Notes under the pieces: generated by a model
The model's input: the letters and a program-made list of their open reading frames with translations, nothing else
What the model was told of the DNA's origin: nothing
Databases searched by the model: none
In this document: positions 37,055 to 46,386 of the stretch, piece by piece
Layout of the letters: the number at the start of each line of letters is the position of its first letter
Position numbering within the stretch: the first letter of the stretch is position 1
Assembly: GCA_038316435.1 (NCBI GenBank)
Contig: JBBQAQ010000024.1
Location: 1 to 57,974, forward strand
From: JACJXF01 sp038316435
GTDB taxonomy: Bacteria > Bacteroidota > Bacteroidia > Bacteroidales > GCA-2748055
Direction: 5' to 3'
DNA: 57,974 nt
Program-made: the position numbers and the translations under genes

Positions 37055-38400
37055 TATAATTCACGTACTGCTTCTTTAAAAAATCTTCCTCTTTGCTCGT
37101 AATTTTCAAACAGATCGAAACTTGCACAGCAGGGTGACAATAAAACCACCTCACCATCGGTTCCGAAATGATATGCTTTGCGCACTGCGTCTTTCATATT
37201 GTCTGTATCCACGATCTCATCTACAAGTCCGTCGAAAGCTTTATGCAGTTTTTTATTGTCTTTTCCCAAACAGATAAGCACTTTAACTTTATCTTTTACA
37301 AGGTCTTTGAGACTTTCATAATCATTACCCTTATCAACTCCGCCTGCAATCCATATTACCGGTGCATGCATGCTTTCGAGAGCGTACCAGGTTGAGTTTA
37401 CATTGGTAGCTTTTGAATCGTTGATGAATTCTATCCCGTGTACTTTTACCACCGACTCCAGTCTGTGTTCCACTCCCTGGAAATCCATCAGACTTTCGCG
37501 GATAATTTCCTTACGAATCTTCAGAACAGAACCCGCAATACCTGCTGCCATTGAGTTATAAGTATTATGCCTGCCTTTTAGGGAGAGTTCCTGAAGCGAC
37601 ATAGAAAAATCAACATCATCGAACTCAATTCTCAGGAATTGGTCTTCATCAATCCAAGCCACATCATCTGGGTGTTTTGCATAAGCAAACGGGAGTTGCT
37701 GAGCTTTTACAACAATTTTCTCTAGTTCTTTTATGGTTATCTCATCATCGGAGCAGAAAAGGAAATACTGATCCTCAGTGAGGTTCTGTGTAATTCTGAA
37801 TTTTGAATCCACATAGTGCTGAAGGTTATAGTCATAGCGATCCAGATGATCGGGAGTAATATTCAGCAGGATGGCGATATCGGCTTTAAATTCAGACATT
37901 CCGTCGAGCTGGAAACTGCTCAGTTCGAGAACATAATATTCGTAATCCTCCGTAGCCACCTGATAAGCGAAACTCTTTCCCACATTTCCAGCTAATCCGG
38001 CATTTAACCCGGCTTTGCGAAGCATGTGGTGAATGAGAGATGCTGTGGTTGTTTTACCGTTACTTCCGGTAATACAGATTTTTCGTGCAGTGGTGTACCT
38101 TGCAGCAAACTCAATGTCGGAAATTATTTTAATTCCTTTCTTCCTGATTAGCATAACAAGTGGGGCTGACTCAGGAATTCCGGGACTTTTAATAATCTCA
38201 TCCGCAGAAAGAATGAGCTTTTCGGTATGTTTACCCTCTTCATAAGTAATGCCGTATTGATCGAGAATCTCGATATATCGTGGCTTAATCTTATTACTGT
38301 CGGATACAAATACTTCGAATCCTTGTTTTTTTGCAAGAATGGCTGATCCAGTGCCACTTTCACCTGCACCAAGAATTGCGATTTTTTTAATTATTTCCAT
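37054..38400 (-). CDS. murD: UDP-MurNAc-L-Ala--D-glutamate ligase MurD
   Basis: A 448-aa cytoplasmic ligase adding D-glutamate. The N-terminal GAGESGTGSAILA motif binds the nucleotide sugar. GSNGKTTTASLIHHM is the ATP loop, LNITPDHLDRY and EFINDSKATNVNST are Mur ligase motifs, and WIAGGVDKGNDY is MurD-specific. It ends in FLFC-independent ELRGRFFKEAVREL-like sequence typical of the family. It lies 20 nt after mraY. Confidence 0.97.
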   Translation of the reverse strand: MEIIKKIAILGAGESGTGSAILAKKQGFEVFVSDSNKIKPRYIEILDQYGITYEEGKHTEKLILSADEIIKSPGIPESAPLVMLIRKKGIKIISDIEFAARYTTARKICITGSNGKTTTASLIHHMLRKAGLNAGLAGNVGKSFAYQVATEDYEYYVLELSSFQLDGMSEFKADIAILLNITPDHLDRYDYNLQHYVDSKFRITQNLTEDQYFLFCSDDEITIKELEKIVVKAQQLPFAYAKHPDDVAWIDEDQFLRIEFDDVDFSMSLQELSLKGRHNTYNSMAAGIAGSVLKIRKEIIRESLMDFQGVEHRLESVVKVHGIEFINDSKATNVNSTWYALESMHAPVIWIAGGVDKGNDYESLKDLVKDKVKVLICLGKDNKKLHKAFDGLVDEIVDTDNMKDAVRKAYHFGTDGEVVLLSPCCASFDLFENYEQRGRFFKEAVREL

Positions 38401-38420
38401 TGACCTGCATTTTTAGAGTG

Positions 38421-39665
38421 TTATCGTATTTTTAAAGTAACCATTGTAATTACGGCAAGCAGAATTCCTACAATCCAGAACCGGGTAACAATTTTCGCTT
38501 CCGGATACCCTTTCATCTGAAAATGATGATGTAGAGGCGCCATCCTGAATATTCTGCGTCCTACGCCAAACCGTCTTTTTGTATATTTGAAATAAGAAAC
38601 CTGCATGACGACAGAAAGATTCTCCACCAGAAATATTCCACAGAGAATTGGAATAAGCAGTTCCTTACGAATAATAATTGCGAAAACTGCAATAATTCCC
38701 CCGATAGAAAGACTACCGGTATCTCCCATGAAAATCTGCGCAGGGTAAGAATTGTACCACAAGAAACCCACAGTGGCACCGATGAAAGCAGCTGCAAAAA
38801 TCACAAGCTCGCCAATATGAGGGATATACATTATATTCAGATAATCGGCGATAATGGTGTTACCGGAAACATAAGCCAGAATACCAAGTGTAACTCCAAT
38901 TATAGCCGCAACCCCCGTGGCCAGCCCATCTAGTCCGTCTGTCATGTTTGCCCCATTCGATACAGCTGTTAAAATGAATATGGTGATGAGTACGAAAGCA
39001 ATCCATGCATACTTCATTGCTTTATCTCCCATGAACCAAACCAGCCATGAATAGTCGAATTCGTTGTTTTTTAAAAATGGAATGGTTGTCAGGTTTGATT
39101 TTTTGGTAATCATCTCAAAGTATTTCCCATCTTTCTCAATTACCGGGCCTGTAGCATTTACCACTTCAGCTTGCGGAATCTGGATCTTTTCTCTTATTAC
39201 CACCTGATCACTGAAGTAAAGAGTAATTCCTACAATCAGACCCAGTCCAATCTGTCCCAGGACCTTAAACCACCCGGTAAGCCCTTGTTTATTCTTTTTG
39301 AACACCTTAATGTAGTCGTCCAAAAAGCCAATGAATCCGAGCCATATCGTAGTTATAAGCATCAAGGTGATATAGATATTTGCAATATCTCCGAATAAAA
39401 GTGTAGGAATAATAATTGAAAGCAGGATGATGAGTCCTCCCATGGTTGGAGTTCCTTTTTTCTGCAATTGTCCTTCCAGTCCCAGATCGCGTATAGATTC
39501 ACCAATCTGTTTCTTTTGAAGGATATGAATTATCTTTTTCCCATAGATGGTTGATATCGCGAGGGAGGTGATGATAGCCATTGCCGCCCTGAAGGATATA
39601 TACTGGAAAACCCCTGCCCCGGGGACATCCATCGAATCGAGATATTGAAAAAGATAGTAGAGCAT
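38421..39665 (-). CDS. mraY: phospho-MurNAc-pentapeptide transferase MraY
   Basis: A 414-aa integral membrane enzyme making lipid I from undecaprenyl phosphate. It has GTPTMGGLIIL, FIGFLDDYIKV (Asp-Asp motif), NMTDGLDGLATG and MAPLHHHFQMKG, all diagnostic. Compared with the ~360 aa of E. coli MraY there is an insertion of about 50 residues after QIGLGLIVG (residues ~165-210). In my experience long Bacteroidota MraY proteins share this. It lies 4 nt after murE. No murF lies beside it. Confidence 0.97.
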   Translation of the reverse strand: MLYYLFQYLDSMDVPGAGVFQYISFRAAMAIITSLAISTIYGKKIIHILQKKQIGESIRDLGLEGQLQKKGTPTMGGLIILLSIIIPTLLFGDIANIYITLMLITTIWLGFIGFLDDYIKVFKKNKQGLTGWFKVLGQIGLGLIVGITLYFSDQVVIREKIQIPQAEVVNATGPVIEKDGKYFEMITKKSNLTTIPFLKNNEFDYSWLVWFMGDKAMKYAWIAFVLITIFILTAVSNGANMTDGLDGLATGVAAIIGVTLGILAYVSGNTIIADYLNIMYIPHIGELVIFAAAFIGATVGFLWYNSYPAQIFMGDTGSLSIGGIIAVFAIIIRKELLIPILCGIFLVENLSVVMQVSYFKYTKRRFGVGRRIFRMAPLHHHFQMKGYPEAKIVTRFWIVGILLAVITMVTLKIR

Positions 39666-39669
39666 ATCT

Positions 39670-41127
39670 TTAGTTATTTTCTAAATATTTTTTAAGCATT
39701 TCCCTGTCATCAAAATGGTGCTTCACTCCTTTTATGTCCTGATAGGTTTCATGACCCTTTCCGGCTAATAATATTATGTCGGTGCTACTGGCAAAAGAGC
39801 ATGTAGCCCTGATTGCTTCTTCACGATCGGTAATGCAAATCATCTTGCGAACAAGAACCGGATCCAGTCCGGCTTTCATGTCGTTCAGGATATCTTCCGG
39901 TTCTTCATTCCGGGGATTATCAGAGGTAAGCACAAGTTTGTCGCTCAGGCTGGCAGCAATTTTAGCCATCAGCGGGCGCTTGGTTTTATCTCGGTTTCCG
40001 CCGGCACCAACAATGGTTATCAATCGGTTTTCGTCGGTTTTTATCTCTCGGATAGTCTTCAGAACATTTTCCAATGCGTCCGGAGTATGAGCATAGTCAA
40101 CAATAGCGGTTGTTCCAGCCGGTGATCTGATGATTTCAAACCTTCCGCTTACCGATTCCAGTTTGCTGATTTCCGCAAATATTTCATCCTCATTTGCATT
40201 CAGAAGTTTCGCAGCCGCAAAAATGGCAATGATGTTGTATGCATTGAAAACGCCCGGGAGTCGCGTCCATATATCTTTGTGAGCAATGTGAATGAGGTTT
40301 CCCTCGAGATGACTTTCCGATACTTTTCCTTTAAATTCCGACATAGCTTTTAAGGAATAGCCATGTACTTTAGCCTTACAGTTCTGAACCATTACCTTTG
40401 AATTCTTGTCATCAGCATTTACCAGAGCAAAAGCATCTTTGGGCAAAGCATCAAAAAATAACTTCTTGGCCATCAGGTATTCACGAAAATCCACGTGATA
40501 ATCGAGGTGATCGTGAGTAAGGTTGGTAAAAATGCCCCCAGCAAACTTCAAACCTCCGATACGCCTCTGGTGAGCGGCATGTGAGCTGACTTCCATAAAA
40601 GCGTATTCACATCCGGCCTCAACCATTTCAGCCAAAAGTTGATTTATCTGAAGCGGGTCGGGAGTGGTATGAGTGGCATCAGCAGTTTTACCTGCTACTT
40701 TGGTGTTTATGGTGGATAATAATCCGCATTTATAACCCAGGTTTGTAAACAGTTGATACAATAAACTTGCTATTGTTGTTTTTCCATTTGTGCCTGTAAC
40801 ACCTACCAAACGTAGCTTTTCACTAGGACTCCCATAATATAAAGAAGCCATTTTAGCCAGAGTTTCGTGTGAGTTAAGTACCTGGAGAATTGTGCAAGCT
40901 GAATTCTTGATTTCAGGCCATTCCTCACAAACCACAACTCCTGCGCCTTTTGCAATAACACCACTGATATAAGCGTGTCCGTCTGATTGCGTGCCTTTAA
41001 TTGCCACAAACACATCACCTTTTTCCACTTTACGGGAGTCGAAGCACAGTTTGCCCACAGGTTTATCTGTTGCTCCGTCGTGGCGGATCAGATCAGTATT
41101 TTTTAATATGTCGGCTAAATTTTTCAC
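39670..41127 (-). CDS. murE: UDP-MurNAc-tripeptide synthetase MurE
   Basis: A 485-aa ligase adding the third stem-peptide residue. GTNGKTTIASLLYQLF binds ATP and MEVSSHAAHQRRI and FTNLTHDHLDYH are catalytic blocks. The motif DNPRNEEP near residue 405 is the DNPR form associated with meso-diaminopimelate, so a DAP-type wall is expected. It overlaps ftsI by 1 nt. Confidence 0.97.
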   Translation of the reverse strand: MKNLADILKNTDLIRHDGATDKPVGKLCFDSRKVEKGDVFVAIKGTQSDGHAYISGVIAKGAGVVVCEEWPEIKNSACTILQVLNSHETLAKMASLYYGSPSEKLRLVGVTGTNGKTTIASLLYQLFTNLGYKCGLLSTINTKVAGKTADATHTTPDPLQINQLLAEMVEAGCEYAFMEVSSHAAHQRRIGGLKFAGGIFTNLTHDHLDYHVDFREYLMAKKLFFDALPKDAFALVNADDKNSKVMVQNCKAKVHGYSLKAMSEFKGKVSESHLEGNLIHIAHKDIWTRLPGVFNAYNIIAIFAAAKLLNANEDEIFAEISKLESVSGRFEIIRSPAGTTAIVDYAHTPDALENVLKTIREIKTDENRLITIVGAGGNRDKTKRPLMAKIAASLSDKLVLTSDNPRNEEPEDILNDMKAGLDPVLVRKMICITDREEAIRATCSFASSTDIILLAGKGHETYQDIKGVKHHFDDREMLKKYLENN

Positions 41128-43256
41128 TAATTATCTGGTATTGTCATTTCAAGATTTACAGCAGCTATAGTTCGTGCGGAAGTGCCCGGTGCGGCCGATT
41201 GAGCGCGTACGGTACCTCGTCCCTTTACATTTACCCGCAAACCGGCATCTTCCATCAGGTATAGCGCATCTTTCAGGCCCATTCCAACAACATTAGGCAC
41301 CAGACTTTTAATAACCGGACGAGAATTCAATGCAAGCTTTTCGTTTTCTACGGAAGCATTTACCCACTCAGATTTTTTCGAGTTGTTTTTTACAGGGATA
41401 TCAAGGAAATCCAGGGCATCTGTAAGTTGTTCGGAGTTTCCGCCTTTGGTAAAAGGGATATCGGCCAGCTTCACACTTCCTTTGTTAATGGCTTCATGCA
41501 TATCGAGACTGGTAGCGTACACTTTATTGGCGATCTCCCTAAAAACAGGACCTGCAACGAGGTTCCCATAATACACATATTTTGAGGGAGCATTTACAAC
41601 CACAATACAGGAGTACTTCGGATTATCAGCTGGGAAATACCCAACAAATGATGCCTGATACGTGATTCTGGATTTTTCCTTATATCTGGTTTTTTTATCT
41701 GGAATCTGCGCTGTACCTGTCTTTCCAGCGATCTTAAAATTATCGTTTTTCAGGTTTCTTGCCGTTCCGTTTTCAACTACTCCCAGACACATTTTCTGAA
41801 GTTTCTTTAAGGTGGAGCGGGAGCAAATCGAAGAATTGAGAATTTCCGGTCCATAACTTTCAACCAGACTCCCATGAAACCTGACTTCATTTACCAGCCT
41901 TGGTTTTACCATTACTCCATCGTTAGCAACAGCATTATACAAGGCGAGAATTTGAAGAGGAGTTACCGCCATCTCATATCCAATGCTCATCCAGGGAAGT
42001 GAAATACCAGACCAGCCGTTGGTTCCGGGGTACTTAATATCAGGGATTCCTTCACCACGAATATCCAGATCCATGGTTTTATTAAGTCCCAGATCATAAA
42101 CACCATTGATGAATTTTTGCGGATTTTTTTTATAATTATCAAAGATGATTTTTGAAATTCCAACATTTGAAGATTTCTCAAAAACCTGCTGAACGGTAAT
42201 CTTACCGAACTGTTCATCATTACTATCAACGAGTTTTACGCCATAATAACTGGTTTGACCGTTACCGGTATCAATAATATCGTCGATATCCACATATCCG
42301 TCTTCCATGGCCAGCATCAGCGAAACCAGCTTGAATGTTGATCCGGGCACAGTGCTTTCTCCCACGGCAAAATTGTAAGATTCCCAATAGCGGCCATTTT
42401 CATCTTTCTGAAGGTTTGCAATGGCTTTGATTTCTCCGGTTTTGACTTCCATTAGAACGGCAGTACCGTTTCTTGCCCCATGAGCCTTGAGTTGTTTAAG
42501 CAAGGCCTTTTCGGCAACGTCCTGGATGTTGAGATCAATGGTAGTAATGACATCATTTCCATCTCTGGGCTCAATAAGATTTCCATCGCTAACTGGAACA
42601 TACATATCTCCGGGGAGAAGTTTCTGAAGCATCAAACCTTGTCTGCCTGTGAGCTCTTCATCAAACGAACCTTCAATACCCACGCGGTTTCCAAGTTCGC
42701 TTTTATTAGTGCTACCGATGGTTCTGGCAGCGAGGTACCCGTTTGGTCTTATGCGTTTTGCATCCTGAATAAATCGTACTCCACCTTTAAATCGACCCCG
42801 TTCAAAAATCGGGAATTCTTTGGCTTTCAACATCTGATCGTAGCTAACATCGTCCTTTACGAGGAAATATTGTCTGTGAGATTTGCGTGCTTTTATCAGA
42901 TCGCGTTTGTATCTATCTGCACTGCGGTCGCCAAACAATGAAGCGAGTTTTCGAGATAATGCATCAATTTCACTGTAAAAAACGTCGGATGTAAGCGATT
43001 CAACGGTAAAGTCCATTCGTATCTCATAAAACGGAACGGAAAGTGCGAGAACACGCCCATCAGCACTGTAGATATCACCTCTAGTTGAATAAATAGGAAC
43101 TTCACGAATAGGTGCAGCAACCGAATTTACAGCCCACTTATCTTTTTCAACAAACTGCAGGTAAAGGATGCGACCGAAAATAGCAATGCCAAAGAATACC
43201 ATAAACAGGTAAACTATTGCTACACGCCACAATATGTCTTTTTTAACTACCGACAT
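41127..43256 (-). CDS. ftsI: division transpeptidase FtsI (PBP3-type) with PASTA domain
   Basis: A 709-aa class B penicillin-binding protein. It has one N-terminal membrane helix (residues ~12-30), a pedestal/dimerisation domain, then a transpeptidase domain with the SxxK motif in VPGSTFKLVS (near 303), SSN (near 363) and KTGTAQIP (near 511). A single C-terminal PASTA domain starts at VPNVVGMGLKDAL. This architecture is common in Bacteroidota FtsI. It shares one base with ftsL on one side and murE on the other. Confidence 0.96.
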   Translation of the reverse strand: MSVVKKDILWRVAIVYLFMVFFGIAIFGRILYLQFVEKDKWAVNSVAAPIREVPIYSTRGDIYSADGRVLALSVPFYEIRMDFTVESLTSDVFYSEIDALSRKLASLFGDRSADRYKRDLIKARKSHRQYFLVKDDVSYDQMLKAKEFPIFERGRFKGGVRFIQDAKRIRPNGYLAARTIGSTNKSELGNRVGIEGSFDEELTGRQGLMLQKLLPGDMYVPVSDGNLIEPRDGNDVITTIDLNIQDVAEKALLKQLKAHGARNGTAVLMEVKTGEIKAIANLQKDENGRYWESYNFAVGESTVPGSTFKLVSLMLAMEDGYVDIDDIIDTGNGQTSYYGVKLVDSNDEQFGKITVQQVFEKSSNVGISKIIFDNYKKNPQKFINGVYDLGLNKTMDLDIRGEGIPDIKYPGTNGWSGISLPWMSIGYEMAVTPLQILALYNAVANDGVMVKPRLVNEVRFHGSLVESYGPEILNSSICSRSTLKKLQKMCLGVVENGTARNLKNDNFKIAGKTGTAQIPDKKTRYKEKSRITYQASFVGYFPADNPKYSCIVVVNAPSKYVYYGNLVAGPVFREIANKVYATSLDMHEAINKGSVKLADIPFTKGGNSEQLTDALDFLDIPVKNNSKKSEWVNASVENEKLALNSRPVIKSLVPNVVGMGLKDALYLMEDAGLRVNVKGRGTVRAQSAAPGTSARTIAAVNLEMTIPDN

Positions 43257-43648
43257 TATTCTCTCCTGAATTTACTTACAACAATTTTCTTAGGTGGAAC
43301 TTCAGATTCTCTTATCGTCAGACCCAGTTTTTTCACTTCATCAGCAACTTCGGTTTGTCTGCTAAGCTTCATGAGCTCCGCAGAAATAAAAATTGACTGT
43401 GCCCTGAGGTCGCTAAGTTCATTTTTTGCAGTACTAATCTTATGTCTGAGCCTTTCCGCATGATACCTGTTTGATATGTACATCATTGCCATAAAAGCAA
43501 GAAAAAAGACAAAAGGCAACTGACTGGTAAATGATTTCCTTGTTAGCAGCGTTCCATCAACCATCCCTCTAATAACAGAAGAAGCAGCACTTTTTTGCTT
43601 TCCTTCTCCAGCCACGGTGGCTTCAGTATTTTTCTTCTCTTTTGTCAT
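43256..43648 (-). CDS. ftsL: FtsL-like division protein
   Basis: A 130-aa bitopic protein: a ~40-residue cytoplasmic part, one membrane helix (LPFVFFLAFMAMMYI, near residue 45) and a coiled coil with heptad spacing (RHKISTAKNELSDLRAQSIF). The sequence is poorly conserved across phyla; the call rests on topology and the position between rsmH and ftsI. Confidence 0.85.
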   Translation of the reverse strand: MTKEKKNTEATVAGEGKQKSAASSVIRGMVDGTLLTRKSFTSQLPFVFFLAFMAMMYISNRYHAERLRHKISTAKNELSDLRAQSIFISAELMKLSRQTEVADEVKKLGLTIRESEVPPKKIVVSKFRRE

Positions 43649-43651
43649 GTT

Positions 43652-44551
43652 TCAGAGCTTTTCAGCAATTCTGAGCCTTGCACTGCGAGCTCGTGGATTT
43701 GCCAGTATTTCCTCTTCCGAAGGTTCTGTTCCGTTTTTATTCAATATTCTCAAGGGACTAATAACATTACCGTAAAAATCTTTTTCAAGGACTCCTTCGA
43801 GATTCCCTGTCTTCATAAAATTCTTTACTAATCGGTCTTCGAGGGAATGGTAAGTCAGAAAAACCATTCTTCCACCGGGGGTTAAAAAATCTGCAATCTG
43901 GGGTAGAATCTCCTTTAGGGCAGACATTTCATCGTTTACTTCAATCCTCAAAGCCTGGAAGATTTTTGCGAGTTCACGGTTTTCTTTTTGTCTTGGTAGA
44001 AGTGGATAGATGCCATCTACAAAATCTTTGATACTCTGAATCCTGGCTTTAGCTCTCAACTTAACAATTGCTCTGGAAAGTGACGATGCATTATTCAGTT
44101 CACCGTATTGTCTAAAAACCCGGTTGAGATCAGCTTCCTCATAATTATTAAGAACGTCGGCGGCTGAAACAGAAATTCCAGAATTCATCCGCATATCCAG
44201 ATCCGCATCTTTCATAAAGGAAAATCCGCGTTCAGCAGTATCGATCTGGTGTGAAGAAATGCCCAGATCAGCCAATACACCATCGACTTTTTCAATTTCG
44301 TAATACCGCAGAAAATTGCGCAGATAGCGGAAATTAGAGTTAATGAAAATCAGACGTGAATCTTCCTGAATATTCTGAATTGCATCTTTATCCTGATCAA
44401 ATGCCAGAAGTTTTCCCTTTTTTCCAAGTGCTTTAAGAATTCCTGAGGAATGGCCTCCACCTCCAAAGGTCAGGTCGACAAAAATTCCCTCTGGCTTAAT
44501 ATTTAGTCCATTTATACTTTCTTCAAGTAGAACTGGCTTGTGATAGATCAT
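43652..44551 (-). CDS. rsmH: 16S rRNA (cytosine1402-N4)-methyltransferase RsmH
   Basis: A 299-aa SAM-dependent methyltransferase (formerly MraW). It shows HKPVLLEESINGL, the SAM motif FVDLTFGGGGHSSGIL, DGVLADLGISSHQID, ERGFSFMKDADLDMRM and LTYHSLEDRLVK, all family hallmarks. It overlaps mraZ by 4 nt. Confidence 0.97.
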   Translation of the reverse strand: MIYHKPVLLEESINGLNIKPEGIFVDLTFGGGGHSSGILKALGKKGKLLAFDQDKDAIQNIQEDSRLIFINSNFRYLRNFLRYYEIEKVDGVLADLGISSHQIDTAERGFSFMKDADLDMRMNSGISVSAADVLNNYEEADLNRVFRQYGELNNASSLSRAIVKLRAKARIQSIKDFVDGIYPLLPRQKENRELAKIFQALRIEVNDEMSALKEILPQIADFLTPGGRMVFLTYHSLEDRLVKNFMKTGNLEGVLEKDFYGNVISPLRILNKNGTEPSEEEILANPRARSARLRIAEKL

Positions 44552-45018
44552 TGCCCATCAGTTAATTCATTCGAACCACCGAGAATTTTTTCGGCCATGG
44601 ATGCAAACTCATCCGTTGCGCGACTAACCTGGTCGTAGCGTCCGGCAGCCCATATTTCAATCTTCCCGAATTGACCCGCCATCACTGCTTCTCCGTCTAT
44701 CCCTGCATAGTCGAGTAATTTTTTCGGCAACAACACGCGTCCGCTGGCATCGAGAATCAATTCTGCTGTTCCGCTAAAAAACATCCTTAAAAACTTAGCA
44801 TGTTCTTTATTGTATGGATTGGTCTTAGCTCTTATAATCTGATTTTGCCTTTCCCATTCTTTCATGGGATATAGGATCAGGCATTTCTCAAACACATCCG
44901 ATTTCAGCACAAAGCCATCCTGAGCGCCTTCTTTCATCTGCCTTTTAAAAGCAGACGGAAGAGTGACCCGCCCTTTTGGATCAACCTTGCAACTATAATC
45001 GCCAATGAAGCTTATCAT
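44548..45018 (-). CDS. mraZ: transcriptional regulator MraZ
   Basis: A 156-aa protein with two AbrB-like SpoVT/MraZ domains; the first of the dcw cluster, whose transcription it is known to repress in other bacteria. I start at 45018 (MISFIGDYSCKVDPKGR); the frame is open to 45207 but the extra residues are not MraZ-like and would cover the operator. Both DNA-binding repeats show the family motif: DPKGRVTLPSAFK near 12 and DASGRVLLPKKLL near 92. Confidence 0.96.
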   Translation of the reverse strand: MISFIGDYSCKVDPKGRVTLPSAFKRQMKEGAQDGFVLKSDVFEKCLILYPMKEWERQNQIIRAKTNPYNKEHAKFLRMFFSGTAELILDASGRVLLPKKLLDYAGIDGEAVMAGQFGKIEIWAAGRYDQVSRATDEFASMAEKILGGSNELTDGQ

Positions 45019-45059
45019 ACTGTGGTTTGAGTAATGCAGTAAAATTAAAACAAATATTC

Positions 45060-45092
45060 CCACTTTACACCACTTTATCCCATTTTTTGCCA
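45060..45092 (-). promoter_or_regulatory. candidate MraZ operator (four TGG repeats, 10-bp period)
   Basis: On the minus strand four TGG cores occur at exactly 10-bp spacing (CCA at 45060-45062, 45070-45072, 45080-45082 and 45090-45092 on the plus strand). The first and third from the gene (45060, 45080) read TGGG, and several are flanked by AAAG. They lie 42-75 nt before the mraZ start. MraZ is known to bind tandem TGG-containing direct repeats in front of its own gene. An AATATTTG directly downstream resembles a -7 element, so bound MraZ would block the promoter. Confidence 0.75.
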
Positions 45093-45440
45093 CATTGTTG
45101 AAAACTTTTTGGATTTTGCCACGAATTTGGATTATGTGATTATTGCATCGGATGTATTTAATTGGATCGAATTCATTCTGAAAAGTGCGTCCAGTCATGA
45201 TTATCAAAGCAAGAATCTTGAATTGGCATTGAATGTCGTTGAATTAAGGAAGCATTAGAAAACATGAATGTGGAAATCTTAGAATAAGGCTCAAGAACCC
45301 AACATTTTATAAATCAGATTGCCTATCCCCCGAAAAAAGAATAAGAAAGTTGATGCAACTCAACAAAAAACCTGTCGAAATTCAATTTAGGAGTTGTAAG
45401 ACAGCAAATACTTAAGCATCAATAACCGAATAGTTGAGTG

Positions 45441-45448
45441 TACCTTTG
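45441..45448 (+). promoter_or_regulatory. candidate -7 promoter element of the redox operon
   Basis: TACCTTTG fits TAnnTTTG exactly and ends 20 nt before the first start codon of the DUF6132 gene, leaving a short leader. No convincing -33 TTTG was seen at the usual distance. Confidence 0.45.
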
Positions 45449-45468
45449 CATAATAAAAAACACTACGT

Positions 45469-45708
45469 ATGGAATCTTCTTGTGAAACAGACAATAAGCC
45501 TAAATCCTTTAAAGAACTTATTCAATCATCTTATTTTTGGAAACCGGCAACGGCTGTGCTTATTGGCGCAATTTTGGGTTATCTTTACTATCATTTTATA
45601 GGTTGCACTTCGGGTTCTTGTGCAATTACCTCGAGTCCTTTATCAAGCACGCTTTTCGGGGGAGTTTTGGGATTTCTGTTTGTTAACCGGCCTTGTAAAA
45701 CATGTTAA
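45469..45708 (+). CDS. DUF6132-like small membrane protein
   Basis: A 79-aa protein with two membrane helices (residues 26-44 and 60-72). It has the family-like loop GCTSGSCAITSSP between them, with Cys46 and Cys51, and two further cysteines at the C-terminus (RPCKTC), plus Cys5. Proteins of this type are common in Bacteroidota and of unknown function. It is the first gene of an eight-gene operon of cysteine-rich products; its stop overlaps the next gene by 7 nt. Confidence 0.82.
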   Translation: MESSCETDNKPKSFKELIQSSYFWKPATAVLIGAILGYLYYHFIGCTSGSCAITSSPLSSTLFGGVLGFLFVNRPCKTC

Positions 45709-46364
45709 GAATTATGGATTATAAAGAAATAAATATCAGGTATAGTGAACTGGCCGAATCCGCATGCTGCCTTTCATGCGGTGGTGCTATAAATTATGCA
45801 AAAGCTTTACCCGGGGAGATATGCGTTGATCTGGGAAGTGGACGGGGTACCGATGTTCTGCGAATTGCAGGAATAGTTGGTGAAACTGGCTTTGTATATG
45901 GCATAGATGTTTCTGAAGGAATGCTTGAAAAATCGAGGCAGAATGCTGAAAAATTCAATGTTTCCAATGTTAAGTTCATTAAAAGCGGGCTGGAAAAAAT
46001 TGATCTTCCTGAAAATCATGCTGATTTGGTTATTTCCAATTGCACTATTAATCATGCCGCCGACAAGCAATCCGTTTGGAATGAAATTAATCGGATTCTT
46101 AAAAAAGGCGGACGATTTGTGGTTAGCGATATCTATTCGATCACTTCTGTTCCCGATGAATACAGGAACGATCCTGTGGCTATTGCTGAATGCTGGGCAG
46201 GATCTGTTACCCGACAAGAATATTTAAATCATCTTAAACAGTCGGGATTCACTACAATTGATATTATTGAAGAATCAGCTCCTTACGAAAAAGGAAAAAT
46301 CAAAGTTGCAAGTTGGACGATTGCCGGGAAAAAAACTGGCATAACCTGTAGCTGCTGCAATTAA
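45702..46364 (+). CDS. ArsM-like SAM-dependent methyltransferase
   Basis: A 220-aa class I methyltransferase. The SAM loop is VDLGSGRGTDVL (near 42). ISNCTINHAADK (Cys114) and IAECWAGSVTRQEYL (Cys164) match the two positions where arsenite methyltransferases keep their metalloid-binding cysteines. It also has an N-terminal CCLSCGG (22-28) and ends in CSCCN. It is shorter than ArsM (~280-380 aa). A second start at 45714 (MDYKE) would remove four residues and avoid the overlap with the preceding gene. No arsR, arsenite pump or arsenate reductase is nearby, so arsenic as substrate is only one option; another thiol or metalloid is possible. Confidence 0.8.
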   Translation: MLRIMDYKEINIRYSELAESACCLSCGGAINYAKALPGEICVDLGSGRGTDVLRIAGIVGETGFVYGIDVSEGMLEKSRQNAEKFNVSNVKFIKSGLEKIDLPENHADLVISNCTINHAADKQSVWNEINRILKKGGRFVVSDIYSITSVPDEYRNDPVAIAECWAGSVTRQEYLNHLKQSGFTTIDIIEESAPYEKGKIKVASWTIAGKKTGITCSCCN

Positions 46365-46386
46365 AAATTAATTACTAAAAAAAACA

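Larger units (their letters stand above)
45019..45468. promoter_or_regulatory. divergent intergenic region, mraZ / redox operon
   Basis: 450 bp without a recognised gene. The mraZ side holds the operator repeats. The other end holds the TACCTTTG element of the redox operon. The middle (about 45130-45420) is AT-rich and shows no gene remnant, long repeat or RNA signature that I can recognise. Confidence 0.5.

Noticed and set aside
38401..41127. Missing murF and ddl in the dcw cluster as a possible loss
   Set aside because: The absence of these genes from the cluster is usual in Bacteroidota; they are expected elsewhere in the genome.
45019..45207. N-terminal extension of MraZ to 45207
   Set aside because: Conserved MraZ sequence starts at 45018, and the extension would cover the operator repeats.
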